In this document: positions 26,844-34,790 of the stretch, piece after piece
How positions within the stretch are numbered: the stretch's first letter is position 1
How the letters are laid out: every line of letters starts with the position of its first letter
Source of the DNA: Paenarthrobacter nitroguajacolicus
GTDB taxonomy: Bacteria > Actinomycetota > Actinomycetes > Actinomycetales > Micrococcaceae
Assembly: GCF_029952445.1 (NCBI RefSeq)
Contig: NZ_JAQPPK010000013.1
Span: 81,137 to 145,136 of the forward strand
Direction of reading: 5' to 3'
Length of the DNA: 64,000 nucleotides
Notes under the pieces: model-generated
Database searches by the model: none
Seen by the model: only the letters and a program-made list of their open reading frames with translations
Told to the model about the DNA's origin: nothing
Translations under genes and position numbers: made by a program

Positions 26844-27602
26844 CTAAAGGAACGAGCCGACAGTGACGCCGGCCTCGCCCAGAGCGGACTTCACAGCGGT
26901 GGCCATTGCCACGGCACCGGGTGAGTCACCATGTACGCAGATGCTCTCCGCGCGGAGTTTCAGGATGGAGCCGTCAATGGTCCTGACGGATTGTTCGGTG
27001 GCCATCCGCAGGACATGTTCGGCCACTTCTTCTGGGTTATGAAGGACGGCACCCGGTTGGGAACGGGAAACCAAGGTTCCGTCAGGGTTGTAGGCGCGGT
27101 CAGCAAACGCTTCGGATACGCCCCGAAGCCCTGCCTGCTCGGCAAGACGCAGGACTTCGGAACCGGGAAGGCCGAGAATCGGGAGGTTGGGGTCAACCGA
27201 TTTCACGGCATCAACCACGGCACGCGCTTGGGCCGTGTGCTTGACGATCGCGTTGTACAGGCCACCGTGGGGTTTCACGTACTGGACACGAGCGCCGGAA
27301 ACAGCTGCCAGGGCCTGCAGCGCACCGATCTGGTACACGACGTCGTCCGCGAGTTCCATGGGGTCGATATCCATGAATCGGCGGCCGAACCCCGCGAGGT
27401 CGCGGTAGCCAACATGCGCGCCAATTACGACGCCGGCCTTGGCCGCCTTCGCGCAGGTACTGCGGATAACGCTGGGGTCACCGGCGTGGAATCCGCAAGC
27501 CACGTTGGCACTGGAGACGGACTCAAACATGGCGGCATCGTCGCCGAGCGTCCAACGTCCAAAGGACTCTCCGACGTCGCTGTTCAGGTCGATGATTGCC
27601 AT
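26844..27602 (-). CDS. pxpA: 5-oxoprolinase subunit A (LamB/YcsF family)
   Basis: A 252-residue protein beginning [15 protein letters not shown], the LamB/YcsF signature. Also present are [23 protein letters not shown], and [10 protein letters not shown]. PxpA acts with PxpB and PxpC in ATP-dependent opening of 5-oxo-L-proline to glutamate. It is first in the operon and diverges from the GntR regulator, with a clear operator between them. Confidence 0.95.
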   Translation of the reverse strand: MAIIDLNSDVGESFGRWTLGDDAAMFESVSSANVACGFHAGDPSVIRSTCAKAAKAGVVIGAHVGYRDLAGFGRRFMDIDPMELADDVVYQIGALQALAAVSGARVQYVKPHGGLYNAIVKHTAQARAVVDAVKSVDPNLPILGLPGSEVLRLAEQAGLRGVSEAFADRAYNPDGTLVSRSQPGAVLHNPEEVAEHVLRMATEQSVRTIDGSILKLRAESICVHGDSPGAVAMATAVKSALGEAGVTVGSFL

Positions 27603-27653
27603 GATGTGATCCCTGCCTCGTGATGCGCGTTACATCAAGCATGCATCAATCTG

Positions 27654-27674
27654 CTGGATTGTTCAACAATCCAG
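27654..27674. promoter_or_regulatory. GntR/FCD operator, perfect palindrome
   Basis: Two exact 10-base inverted arms (CTGGATTGTT and AACAATCCAG) surround a single C. The TTGT-N3-ACAA core fits the known binding pattern of FCD-type GntR regulators. It lies 51 bases upstream of pxpA and 37 bases upstream of the gntR start, so one site probably controls both. Confidence 0.8.
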
Positions 27675-27711
27675 CGATCCCAATTTTCGGCAATCGTGTA
27701 ATTTTGGATTC

Positions 27712-28410
27712 ATGGCCGGTGCAGATCAGGATTCAAGCGAACATGCAGGCCTCGACGGCGCCCGTGCCCGCATGCGGCTCAGGGTTCCCTCCGTCGCCGA
27801 ACGGGTGGCCGAAGAACTCCGTTATCAACTGGCCGAAGGCTTCCTTGTTCCTGGATCCAAACTGACTGAGGCCACCATTGCGGAGGACCTGGGCGTTTCC
27901 AGGAACACCGTTCGGGAGGCCTTCGCCGAGCTTGCTGCGGAGCGCCTGCTCCTGCGGCAACCCAACAAAGGGGTCTTCGTGGCCACGTTGGAAGCCGGCG
28001 ACATCCACGATGTCTACACTGTCCGCCGCGCCATCGAGGTCAGCTCGATCCGCGCCGGCGGCTCCCCCGAGGGGATAGCCGCCGTCAGGGCCGCCGTCGA
28101 CGAGGGAAAGCGGGCAGCAGCCGCCGATGACAACGAAGGACTCGGCAGCGCCAACCAGCACTTCCACGGCGCAATCGTGGCCTTGGCCGAAAGCAACCGG
28201 CTGAACACGATCATGGCCCAGATCCTGGCGGAGATGCGGCTGTATTTCCACAAGGCCACCATGAACGCACACTTCTACAGCGACTGGCTCCAGGAAAACG
28301 AGCAGATCTGCTCAGCCTTGGAAGCGGGCCAGTTGGAGCGCGCCGGAGACTTGCTCCTTGCCTACCTCAACCGCTCAGAACAGCAGCAGGCCGCAATCCA
28401 CGGCGAATAG
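27712..28410 (+). CDS. GntR family regulator, FCD domain
   Basis: A 232-residue protein. The N-terminal winged helix spans about residues 24-90: Val-Ala-Glu-Glu-Leu-Arg-Tyr-Gln-Leu-Ala-Glu-Gly, Leu-Thr-Glu-Ala, then Leu-Gly-Val-Ser-Arg-Asn-Thr-Val-Arg-Glu-Ala and Asn-Lys-Gly-Val-Phe-Val-Ala. The C-terminal helical FCD domain has the metal/ligand His pattern (Asn-Gln-His-Phe-His). It probably responds to 5-oxoproline or a related acid and controls the pxp operon. Its stop abuts the stop of the convergent LysR-effector gene (28410/28411). Confidence 0.9.
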   Translation: MAGADQDSSEHAGLDGARARMRLRVPSVAERVAEELRYQLAEGFLVPGSKLTEATIAEDLGVSRNTVREAFAELAAERLLLRQPNKGVFVATLEAGDIHDVYTVRRAIEVSSIRAGGSPEGIAAVRAAVDEGKRAAAADDNEGLGSANQHFHGAIVALAESNRLNTIMAQILAEMRLYFHKATMNAHFYSDWLQENEQICSALEAGQLERAGDLLLAYLNRSEQQQAAIHGE

Positions 28411-29136
28411 CTAGCGCTTGCCCTTCTTCCGCGACCCCTTGCCGCGGCCCTTGTCCGGGTTGGGTGCATAACGCTGCGCGACGGCGGGCTTTTTGGGGCC
28501 ACCTCCGCGGCGATCCGGCTTGGGCGCCTTCTTGGGCTTCTCCTGTTGTGCGGACGGCTGGCGTGAGCTCTGGGCAGTCCGGCCGCGAACGATTCCAATA
28601 AACTCTTCGATCACCGGCGAGTCCGTCCCCACGGGCCATGCCAAGCCGATCTGTGTTCCGGGCGCACCCGTCAAACGGCGCATGACAGTGTCTTTGGCGT
28701 TAAGGTGCCGGGCGACCGACATGGGCATGATCACCAGCCCGGCGCCGGAAGCAACCACTTGGAGGGCCATGTCGGGGCCACCCATTTCCTCGATGTCGAG
28801 AAAGTTCTCCTCGGCCAGGTCCTCCAGGGCCACTTCCTCGAACACCGAGATCTCATGGCCCTTGGGGGCCACAACCACCGGCTGCTCTTCGTACAAGGGG
28901 ATAATGTTCAAGCCTTCGCGGTCCACGGGCAACCGAACGAAGCTGAGGTCAGCCGACCCGTCACGCAGTACCGAGACCTGGGCGTCGTCGTCGGACATGA
29001 AGGAGTGCAACGGGAAGTTGGGCATGCGCTCTTCCCACCGGCGGATCCATTTCCCGGGAGTCACACCTGCAACATAGGCGAAGCGGAGACCCGCTAGGGG
29101 TTCGGTTGTTTCGGCGGAATCTTCAGCGTCTGGCAC
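28411..29136 (-). CDS. LysR-type effector-binding domain protein lacking the HTH
   Basis: 241 residues from GTG at 29136. There is no room for a DNA-binding domain: the divergent DUF5997 gene starts 33 bp away, and the upstream frame is a shadow of it. The protein is a periplasmic-binding-like LysR effector domain: Leu-Arg-Phe-Ala-Tyr-Val-Ala-Gly-Val, Arg-Asp-Gly-Ser-Ala-Asp-Leu-Ser-Phe-Val-Arg-Leu, Gly-Ala-Gly-Leu-Val-Ile-Met-Pro. It ends in a strongly basic tail of about 45 residues rich in Lys, Arg, Gly and Pro. TACTGT 9 bases upstream could be a -10 for a near-leaderless transcript. The role is unknown; partnership with DUF5997 is my inference. Confidence 0.82.
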   Translation of the reverse strand: MPDAEDSAETTEPLAGLRFAYVAGVTPGKWIRRWEERMPNFPLHSFMSDDDAQVSVLRDGSADLSFVRLPVDREGLNIIPLYEEQPVVVAPKGHEISVFEEVALEDLAEENFLDIEEMGGPDMALQVVASGAGLVIMPMSVARHLNAKDTVMRRLTGAPGTQIGLAWPVGTDSPVIEEFIGIVRGRTAQSSRQPSAQQEKPKKAPKPDRRGGGPKKPAVAQRYAPNPDKGRGKGSRKKGKR

Positions 29137-29169
29137 ACACTCACAGTACCGGCCAGATACCCTTGAAGC

Positions 29170-29619
29170 ATGACGTCCTCGAACTCCCAGTCCATGAAGC
29201 CGGCAACAGTTGCCAAGAAACTCGGCATCTACCTGCCCGCAACACCCCAGGAGTTCCAGGATTCGTCCATCTCCCGCGAAGAATTCGCCGAACTCCAGGC
29301 CAACCCGCCGGAGTGGCTCGCCGAACTCCGCCGCAACGGCCCGCACCCGCGTCCCGTCGTGGCGCAAAAACTCAACGTCTCCATCAGCGGCCTGGCCCGT
29401 GGCGGCGTAGAGGATGCACTCACGACGGCGGAAATCACCGAGCTGCTGCAGGCTCCCCCGCAGTGGCTGGTCACCGAGCGCGCCACCCACGCGGCCGTCC
29501 GTTCCGAGGCCCAGCGCGTGAAGGACGAAGCGGCCAAGAAGGCGGCCACCAAGGAAGCCAGGGACAATGCCGCGGCCAAGCGCGATGCTCCCAAGACTTC
29601 GAAGCGGGACCACGCATAA
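29170..29619 (+). CDS. DUF5997 family protein
   Basis: A 149-residue protein. Residues about 10-105 are the conserved part (Val-Ala-Lys-Lys-Leu-Gly-Ile-Tyr-Leu-Pro-Ala-Thr-Pro, Pro-Pro-Glu-Trp-Leu, and an HTH-looking stretch Val-Ala-Gln-Lys-Leu-Asn-Val-Ser-Ile-Ser-Gly-Leu-Ala-Arg). The last ~40 residues are Ala/Lys/Arg/Asp-rich and probably disordered or helical, histone-tail-like. Function is not established. The divergent LysR-effector neighbour and the HTH-like stretch hint at DNA binding. Confidence 0.72.
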   Translation: MTSSNSQSMKPATVAKKLGIYLPATPQEFQDSSISREEFAELQANPPEWLAELRRNGPHPRPVVAQKLNVSISGLARGGVEDALTTAEITELLQAPPQWLVTERATHAAVRSEAQRVKDEAAKKAATKEARDNAAAKRDAPKTSKRDHA

Positions 29620-29629
29620 CGTTTTGAAA

Positions 29630-29663
29630 GGTGTGGCCGGGGACCCAGGTTCCCGGCCACACC
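29630..29663. terminator. Terminator hairpin shared by convergent genes
   Basis: GGTGTGGCCGGGGA (29630-29643) pairs with 29650-29663, all but one base, over a 6-base loop, followed by CTCTTTAA on the plus strand. It lies between the ends of the DUF5997 gene and the VOC gene. Confidence 0.82.
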
Positions 29664-29673
29664 TCTTTAACGG

Positions 29674-30054
29674 CTAATCCTGGTGGAGCTGGACGAAATT
29701 GCCGCACCCGTCGTCGAAAACGGCACTGATCCCGGACGGGTCCTCCGCCGGCTCGCCCTTGAAAGTCACGCCCGCAGCCAACAAGCGCTGGTATTCGGCC
29801 TGGACATCCGGAACGCCCAGGACCACCGCTGGCATCCCGGCCTCATAGACGGCGTTCATGTAGTTCGCGCCGATGGGGTTGTCGCTGGGTTCCAGGAGCA
29901 GCCCGGTTGAACCCGTGTCCGCACCGGGATCCTTGATGATGAAGAGGTTGTACTCCGGCATGGCCATCAGGGTCTCGAAGCCCAGCGTCTCCGTGTAGAA
30001 AGTGTGGGCTGCTGCCGGGTCCTTGACGTGGATGCTGCACATTTTCAGTCTCAT
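29674..30054 (-). CDS. VOC (glyoxalase/bleomycin resistance) family protein
   Basis: 126 residues from ATG at 30054 (the longer frame adds an Arg-rich leader). The two betaalphabetabetabeta modules are visible: Met-Cys-Ser-Ile-His-Val-Lys-Asp with Phe-Tyr-Thr-Glu-Thr-Leu-Gly-Phe, and Ala-Val-Val-Leu-Gly-Val-Pro-Asp followed by Phe-Asp-Asp-Gly-Cys-Gly-Asn-Phe-Val-Gln-Leu. Metal-binding His/Glu positions are partly present. Family members are lyases, dioxygenases or drug-binding proteins; substrate unknown. Confidence 0.87.
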   Translation of the reverse strand: MRLKMCSIHVKDPAAAHTFYTETLGFETLMAMPEYNLFIIKDPGADTGSTGLLLEPSDNPIGANYMNAVYEAGMPAVVLGVPDVQAEYQRLLAAGVTFKGEPAEDPSGISAVFDDGCGNFVQLHQD

Positions 30055-30175
30055 GGTGCCTAGGCTACGCCGGAGGTGCGACAGGAAGTACCTCCCCCGC
30101 GCAGCACCCCTCGCGTCCACTCACGCGCTGGCGCATACTGAATTCATAGCAGCGAATTCGCCTGGAGGTGGTCCG

Positions 30176-30730
30176 ATGCCCGCAATGATGCTCCTGTGGG
30201 GCGTTGCCCTGGTTCTTGCAACGGCGGCAACCACGTACGTCCTGCACAAAAAACTGACTCATGGACGCGGGCCTGAGCCGGACGGGCTTTTTTGGGACTT
30301 GTTCGCCGGGCTGGTGGTCATAGTGCCCGCTGTCTTGGTTCCCTCCGTGCAATGGCCGCCCGCCGGGATCATCATGGTTTTCCTCTGCGTCGCCGTCGCG
30401 GCAGCGACCTTCGCCGGCTCCCGCAAAGTGGAACGGGCCCATGCGGCCGAGCCTCGTCGTCGAGCAGGATATCCAGACGACGCTGCCCGCCACCAAAGCA
30501 TCCTGGCCCAGTGGAGCCGCTATGAACTGGATCCCGGCCGGGCCATAGACTTTCCGGCCATGACGGACGTGCGCGCGCAGGAGACGGCAGAGCTGACCCG
30601 GGCCATGCGTGAGGCCGAATATTGCCGGGTGACAGCCGGCACCGACTACCGTGCCGCCGTCGAGCATCTCGCGGAGGCCCTCACGGCGGCCGAGCGCGCC
30701 GCGGGCGTCCCAATCCCCGCGCCGAGGTGA
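30176..30730 (+). CDS. Two-helix membrane protein, unknown function
   Basis: 184 residues from ATG at 30176 with GGAGGTG nine bases upstream; the longer frame starts inside the VOC gene. Membrane helices lie at about residues 3-22 and 40-75 (a pair separated by a short turn). The soluble part holds Arg-x-x-Ile-Leu-Ala-Gln-Trp-Ser-Arg-Tyr-Glu-Leu-Asp-Pro and Phe-Pro-Ala-Met-Thr-Asp-Val-Arg, and is mainly helical. This soluble pattern recurs in small actinobacterial membrane proteins, but I cannot name a family. Confidence 0.65.
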   Translation: MPAMMLLWGVALVLATAATTYVLHKKLTHGRGPEPDGLFWDLFAGLVVIVPAVLVPSVQWPPAGIIMVFLCVAVAAATFAGSRKVERAHAAEPRRRAGYPDDAARHQSILAQWSRYELDPGRAIDFPAMTDVRAQETAELTRAMREAEYCRVTAGTDYRAAVEHLAEALTAAERAAGVPIPAPR

Positions 30731-30733
30731 CAA

Positions 30734-30768
30734 TTGATGACAATCCCAGCGCGTGGAATTGTCATCAA
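30734..30768. terminator. Inverted repeat between convergent genes
   Basis: TTGATGACAATC (30734-30745) pairs with 30757-30768 apart from one base, extended by two C:G pairs, with a 7- to 8-base loop. It begins 4 bases after the membrane-protein stop and lies 30 bases from the end of the permease gene. There is no T-run, so a binding site remains possible. Confidence 0.55.
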
Positions 30769-30797
30769 ATGCCAACTGGGCGAGCGGGCAAAGGAGC

Positions 30798-32300
30798 CTA
30801 CAGAACCTTGCCCTTGAAGAACTCGGGCCGCAACCGGTACATCACCAGCATGACCACCACGCCCAGCAGGATCACACCCATCCCCAGCACGAACACCAGG
30901 CCCACGCCGCCAACGGATGAGCCCGACCCGTATTCGGGATCCATCGAGTCCATGGCCGTCTTCACGAACATCACCAACAGGATCACACCGCCCAACAGGG
31001 GTGCCAGGAACTTGAAGAAGAACGCCCGGATCCCGCTGAAAGCCGAGGCACGGAAGAACCACACGCAGGCCAGGGCAGTGATGCCGTAGTAGAAGCAGAT
31101 CATCATGCCAAGGGCGGTGATGGTGTCCCACAGCGCGTTCTCTGACACCGTCCGGGTAATCACGTAGAACGCGGCCGCGGCAATGGCTGCGGCGATCGTG
31201 GCGAAGCTCGGCGACTTGAACGTGGGGCTGATCCGGCCGAAGCGCGGCGAGATGGCGCGGTAGTGGCCCATCGCCAGCATGGTTCGGGCCGGTGAAACGA
31301 ACGTGGACTGCAGGGACGCTGCGGAGCTGCTCAGGATTGCCAGCGACATGAGGATCGCGAAAGGACCCATCACCGGACCAGCCAAGACGGCGAAGATGCT
31401 GGACTGGTTCTCCGGGTTGCCGGCACCCAGTCCGGTCTCGCCGACGCCGGCGAAGGACAGGGTAGCCAAGGCAACCGTCATGTAGATGATCACGATGACA
31501 AGCACGGTAATGGTTGCAGCACGTCCGGGGGTCTTCTCCGGATCCTTGGTTTCCTCGTTCATGGTCAGGGTTACGTCCCAGCCCCAGTAAATGAAGATCG
31601 AGAGGGACACACCCGCAGCGAAGGAAGAGAACGAATCCACGGCGAATGGGTTGAACCAGTCGGGGGAAATGGCGGTGGCATCAAAGGCCGTGCCGTTGGC
31701 AACATGGGCGAAAGCCGAGACAGCGAACCAACCAAGAACCAGCAACTGGAAGGCCACCAGCACGTACTGCACGCCCTTGGTGGTTTCCATGCCCCGGTAG
31801 GAAATCCAACATGCCCCGGCGATGAACACCAGGGTGGTGGCAATGTTCAGCGGCAGGATCTTGCTCAAATCAGCAAAGGACGGGTTGCTGAAAATCTGTC
31901 CCAGCATCAAGTAGAAGAAGTCCACGGCAACCGCCGCCAGGTTGGACAGCACAATGATGGTGGCCGCGATCAGTCCCCAGCCTCCCATCCAGCCGATCCA
32001 GGGTCCAAAGGCGCGCGTCGCCCACGTGAAGGAGGTTCCGGCGTCGGGCATTGCGTTGTTCAGTTCGCGGTAGCCGAGCGCCACCAGCAACATGGGGATA
32101 AAGCCCACCAGGAAGATAGCGGGCAGGTGCACGCCTACCTCGGACACGGTGGGGCCAAGGGCTGCGGTCAGCGTGTAGGCGGGGGCGATGCAGGAAACGC
32201 CGATCACGACGGCGCCGATCAGGCCCACCGATCCGGCTTTCAGTCCCTTTTCACTCAGGGTTGGTTCTTTCGACTGGACCGTCTTTGGTGCAGTAGACAT
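30798..32300 (-). CDS. APC family amino acid/amine permease
   Basis: A 500-residue protein with 12 predicted membrane helices. The first helix has Gly-Val-Ser-Cys-Ile-Ala-Pro-Ala-Tyr-Thr-Leu, the unwound substrate-binding turn of APC carriers. Later motifs include Asp-Ala-Gly-Thr-Ser-Phe-Thr-Trp-Ala-Thr-Arg-Ala and Tyr-Trp-Gly-Trp-Asp-Val in helix 6. It is the third gene of an operon after an amine oxidase and a universal stress protein, so a polyamine such as putrescine is the likely cargo. The gap to the stress protein gene is 23 bp. Confidence 0.9.
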   Translation of the reverse strand: MSTAPKTVQSKEPTLSEKGLKAGSVGLIGAVVIGVSCIAPAYTLTAALGPTVSEVGVHLPAIFLVGFIPMLLVALGYRELNNAMPDAGTSFTWATRAFGPWIGWMGGWGLIAATIIVLSNLAAVAVDFFYLMLGQIFSNPSFADLSKILPLNIATTLVFIAGACWISYRGMETTKGVQYVLVAFQLLVLGWFAVSAFAHVANGTAFDATAISPDWFNPFAVDSFSSFAAGVSLSIFIYWGWDVTLTMNEETKDPEKTPGRAATITVLVIVIIYMTVALATLSFAGVGETGLGAGNPENQSSIFAVLAGPVMGPFAILMSLAILSSSAASLQSTFVSPARTMLAMGHYRAISPRFGRISPTFKSPSFATIAAAIAAAAFYVITRTVSENALWDTITALGMMICFYYGITALACVWFFRASAFSGIRAFFFKFLAPLLGGVILLVMFVKTAMDSMDPEYGSGSSVGGVGLVFVLGMGVILLGVVVMLVMYRLRPEFFKGKVL

Positions 32301-32323
32301 GGGTATTGCCTCTCAGGCGATTG

Positions 32324-33190
32324 CTAGGAGCTTTGACGCGTGTAATCGCGGGGAACCACGATCATGGGGACGGGCAGGGCCCGCAGGATCCGGTTGGCGG
32401 TGCTGCCAAGGAACGTCGCCCGGTGTTGGGCAAGGCGGCTGGAGCCGATGAGCAGGATTTCGCCGTCTTCCCAGTCGAGCCTTTCCACGGCTTCTTCGAT
32501 GGTCCGGCCCTGCGCGACCACGATTTCCGGCTCGGGCAGCGGCGCGTCCGGGGAGGAATTTCCGACGGCGGCCAAACGGTCGGCGGCATGCATCCAGGCG
32601 GCGTCGGCCAGCGTCAGCGAGTTGCCGCCGTCGAGCGCCAACAGGGAGACGAGCCGAAGCGGCAGGTGCCGGTCCCGCGCGGACTCGACAGCGACGTCGA
32701 GCAGTTGGTCTGCGCCGGGGCGCGTCCCGAAGCCGCAGCTCAGGCGCGTGATGGCGTCGGTGCGCTGGTAGCCGTGCGGGGCAAGTGCGACTGGAACGGG
32801 CGAGGAATGCAGCAGCGAACCCGCCACCGAACCAATTGTGAACCGTTTGAGGAGGCCGCCGTTCGTAGCGCCAATGACCAGTGCGGCGGCTTCAAACTCA
32901 AGAGCCGCGTCAATAAGGGCCTGCGCTTCGGAATCACCCCGGCGGATGTGTGCGCGGGCGGTGACGTCGTCCGGGACCAAGGCGAGACCCTCATCAAGCC
33001 AGCGCTGTGCTTGGTCGTTGAGGATGTCGTTGTAGCCTGCCTCGGGCGGATAAACGGCGTTGAACGGGGAGTCCTCCGGGATCACCAGGACCAGGTCCAG
33101 GCTCGCGTCCTGGTTCCGGGCCATTGCGACGGCAAGGTGGACGGCGTCGTGCCCCCTCGCGTTGGCGGTGTAACCAACTACGTAGCGCAT
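32324..33190 (-). CDS. Universal stress protein, two tandem UspA domains
   Basis: A 288-residue protein with two Usp domains (residues about 1-140 and 145-283). Each ends in an ATP-binding motif: Gly-Ala-Thr-Asn-Gly-Gly...Gly-Ser-Val-Ala-Gly-Ser and Gly-Ser-Ser-Arg-Leu...Gly-Ser-Thr-Ala-Asn-Arg. Usp proteins bind nucleotides and modulate stress or transport. Placement between an amine oxidase and a permease is also common in actinobacterial amine-catabolic operons and suggests a regulatory role for the transporter. Confidence 0.9.
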   Translation of the reverse strand: MRYVVGYTANARGHDAVHLAVAMARNQDASLDLVLVIPEDSPFNAVYPPEAGYNDILNDQAQRWLDEGLALVPDDVTARAHIRRGDSEAQALIDAALEFEAAALVIGATNGGLLKRFTIGSVAGSLLHSSPVPVALAPHGYQRTDAITRLSCGFGTRPGADQLLDVAVESARDRHLPLRLVSLLALDGGNSLTLADAAWMHAADRLAAVGNSSPDAPLPEPEIVVAQGRTIEEAVERLDWEDGEILLIGSSRLAQHRATFLGSTANRILRALPVPMIVVPRDYTRQSS

Positions 33191-33275
33191 GGTGGTCCCT
33201 TTCAGTACTTAAACAGTGCAGCCGGCAGGCCGGGGAATGGCGCTCCCCCGGCCTGCCGGTGTGGTTTCACGGCGA

Positions 33276-34649
33276 TTAGACGGTTACCGACGCCAGCTTG
33301 TTGACTTCGACGATCCGCGCGGCAGTCGCCTGGCCCATGCGGACTGCGCCGTCGACGTGCTGGTAGCCCTCGGCCGCGAGGTCCGATGAGGACCAGTAGA
33401 TCGGACCGACGTTGGCGTGCTGGTCCTTGCCGTAGCGGTGCAGGCCACCAAGGTCGTAGCTGGAAGCGTACGCGCCGCGGGTCCATTCTTCGGAGCCCCA
33501 GTCGGATTCGTAGTAGACCTCGGGCGTGAGGGCCTTCTCTCCCAGGAATCCGGCGATGGACTCGAGGACGGCCTTCTTCCGGTCTTCGGCGCTGAGCTCG
33601 AAGACGGCGTCGGCTTTTTCGTCGGAAATGAAGCCCACCAAGGTGCCGCGGGTGTCTCCGTGGTTGGTGTTGTCGTAGACCTCCTGGACCAGCGCGCCGG
33701 CGCTGAAGCCGGTGCCGGAGAGTCCGTCTTCGCGCCAGAACGGGGTGCTGTACACAGCGTGGACCTTGATGACCAGGCCCAACGACTGGTGCTGGTGCAT
33801 CTGGTGCTGGCGGCGCGGAAGCGGCGGGTTGAAGGAGACGCGGGAGTACAGGTTCGGTGGGACAGCCATGATCACGTAGCGGGCGTTGACGGTGGCCTGC
33901 TCCGAAACAACCGTGACGCTGTTGTCGTCCCAATTGATGGTGCGCACCGGGCTGTTAAGTACGACGTCGGAACCCAGCTCTGCTGCCTGCAGCAACGAAA
34001 CCTGCTGCATCCCGCCGATGACGCGCTTGTCCAGGATGAAGTCCTCGTCCGTCAGGTGCGTGAAGGAGCCGGCCGAGGCCGCCATGAGGACTGCCTGCAG
34101 GGCAGAGAAAGCGTGGGCGGGCTTGGTGAGCATGCCACCGGCGATGAAGAGGCCGATGTTGTTGCAGGCCTCCTCGTCGCTGGAGTTCTGGCGGAGCCAA
34201 TGGTGGAAGGAGATGGTGTCCAGTTCGCGGGCCTTGGGGTGTGCCCAGGGTTCGGTGGGGCCGATCTCGGCAGCAAGTTCGTCCAGGATGGCCACGAGCT
34301 TGTCCATCTCGGCCTTGGTGGTTTCGTTCACCGGGAAGGTGTCACCGGTGTACTGCGTGCGCTTGCCGTCAGCGCCGATGTAGACGGACTCGCCGTCGCG
34401 GTAGCGCGGGTACATTTTCAGGCCGAGCTCGTCCAGCAGCTCCATGAGGGCCGTCTGGTCCGGGGAAACCCACTGGCCGCCGATCTCCAGCATGGCGCCG
34501 TCGATGGTGTCCGTCCAGGTGCGGCCGCCTACGCGGTCGCGTGCTTCAAGCACTGCGACGCTGAGTCCGGCCTTCTTCAATTCGCGTGCCGCCGTCAACC
34601 CTGACGGTCCGGCACCGACGATCACAACGTCGCGATCAAGATTCTGCAT
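33276..34649 (-). CDS. Flavin monoamine oxidase, probable putrescine oxidase
   Basis: 457 residues from ATG at 34649, with GAGAGGAC upstream. The open frame continues 333 codons further but that part is antisense shadow of tetR. It has an N-terminal FAD motif Val-Gly-Ala-Gly-Pro-Ser-Gly-Leu-Thr-Ala-Ala, Arg-Val-Gly-Gly-Arg-Thr-Trp-Thr, and Gly-Gly-Gln-Trp-Val-Ser-Pro-Asp-Gln, close to actinobacterial putrescine oxidases, and a C-terminal FAD segment with Gly-Tyr-Gln-His-Val-Asp-Gly-Ala-Val. It would oxidise putrescine to 4-aminobutanal with hydrogen peroxide. Polyamine specificity is inferred from the operon and the motifs. Confidence 0.88.
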   Translation of the reverse strand: MQNLDRDVVIVGAGPSGLTAARELKKAGLSVAVLEARDRVGGRTWTDTIDGAMLEIGGQWVSPDQTALMELLDELGLKMYPRYRDGESVYIGADGKRTQYTGDTFPVNETTKAEMDKLVAILDELAAEIGPTEPWAHPKARELDTISFHHWLRQNSSDEEACNNIGLFIAGGMLTKPAHAFSALQAVLMAASAGSFTHLTDEDFILDKRVIGGMQQVSLLQAAELGSDVVLNSPVRTINWDDNSVTVVSEQATVNARYVIMAVPPNLYSRVSFNPPLPRRQHQMHQHQSLGLVIKVHAVYSTPFWREDGLSGTGFSAGALVQEVYDNTNHGDTRGTLVGFISDEKADAVFELSAEDRKKAVLESIAGFLGEKALTPEVYYESDWGSEEWTRGAYASSYDLGGLHRYGKDQHANVGPIYWSSSDLAAEGYQHVDGAVRMGQATAARIVEVNKLASVTV

Positions 34650-34687
34650 GATGTCCTCTCCGTGGCCGTCCGTTGGTGGCTGACCAG

Positions 34688-34708
34688 TAAATGAATGCCA
34701 TTCATTTA
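34688..34708. promoter_or_regulatory. TetR operator upstream of amine oxidase, perfect palindrome
   Basis: Arms TAAATGAATG and CATTCATTTA are exact reverse complements around one C. The site lies 38 bases upstream of the amine oxidase start, where it would overlap that promoter, and 82 bases upstream of the divergent tetR start. Confidence 0.8.
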
Positions 34709-34790
34709 TCTCCATAGTAACTGCTGAGTGCGTGGCTGGGAAGACCCGGGTGGAATAATGCTGGGGACACAGGCAGCAGAAAGGCTTCCG

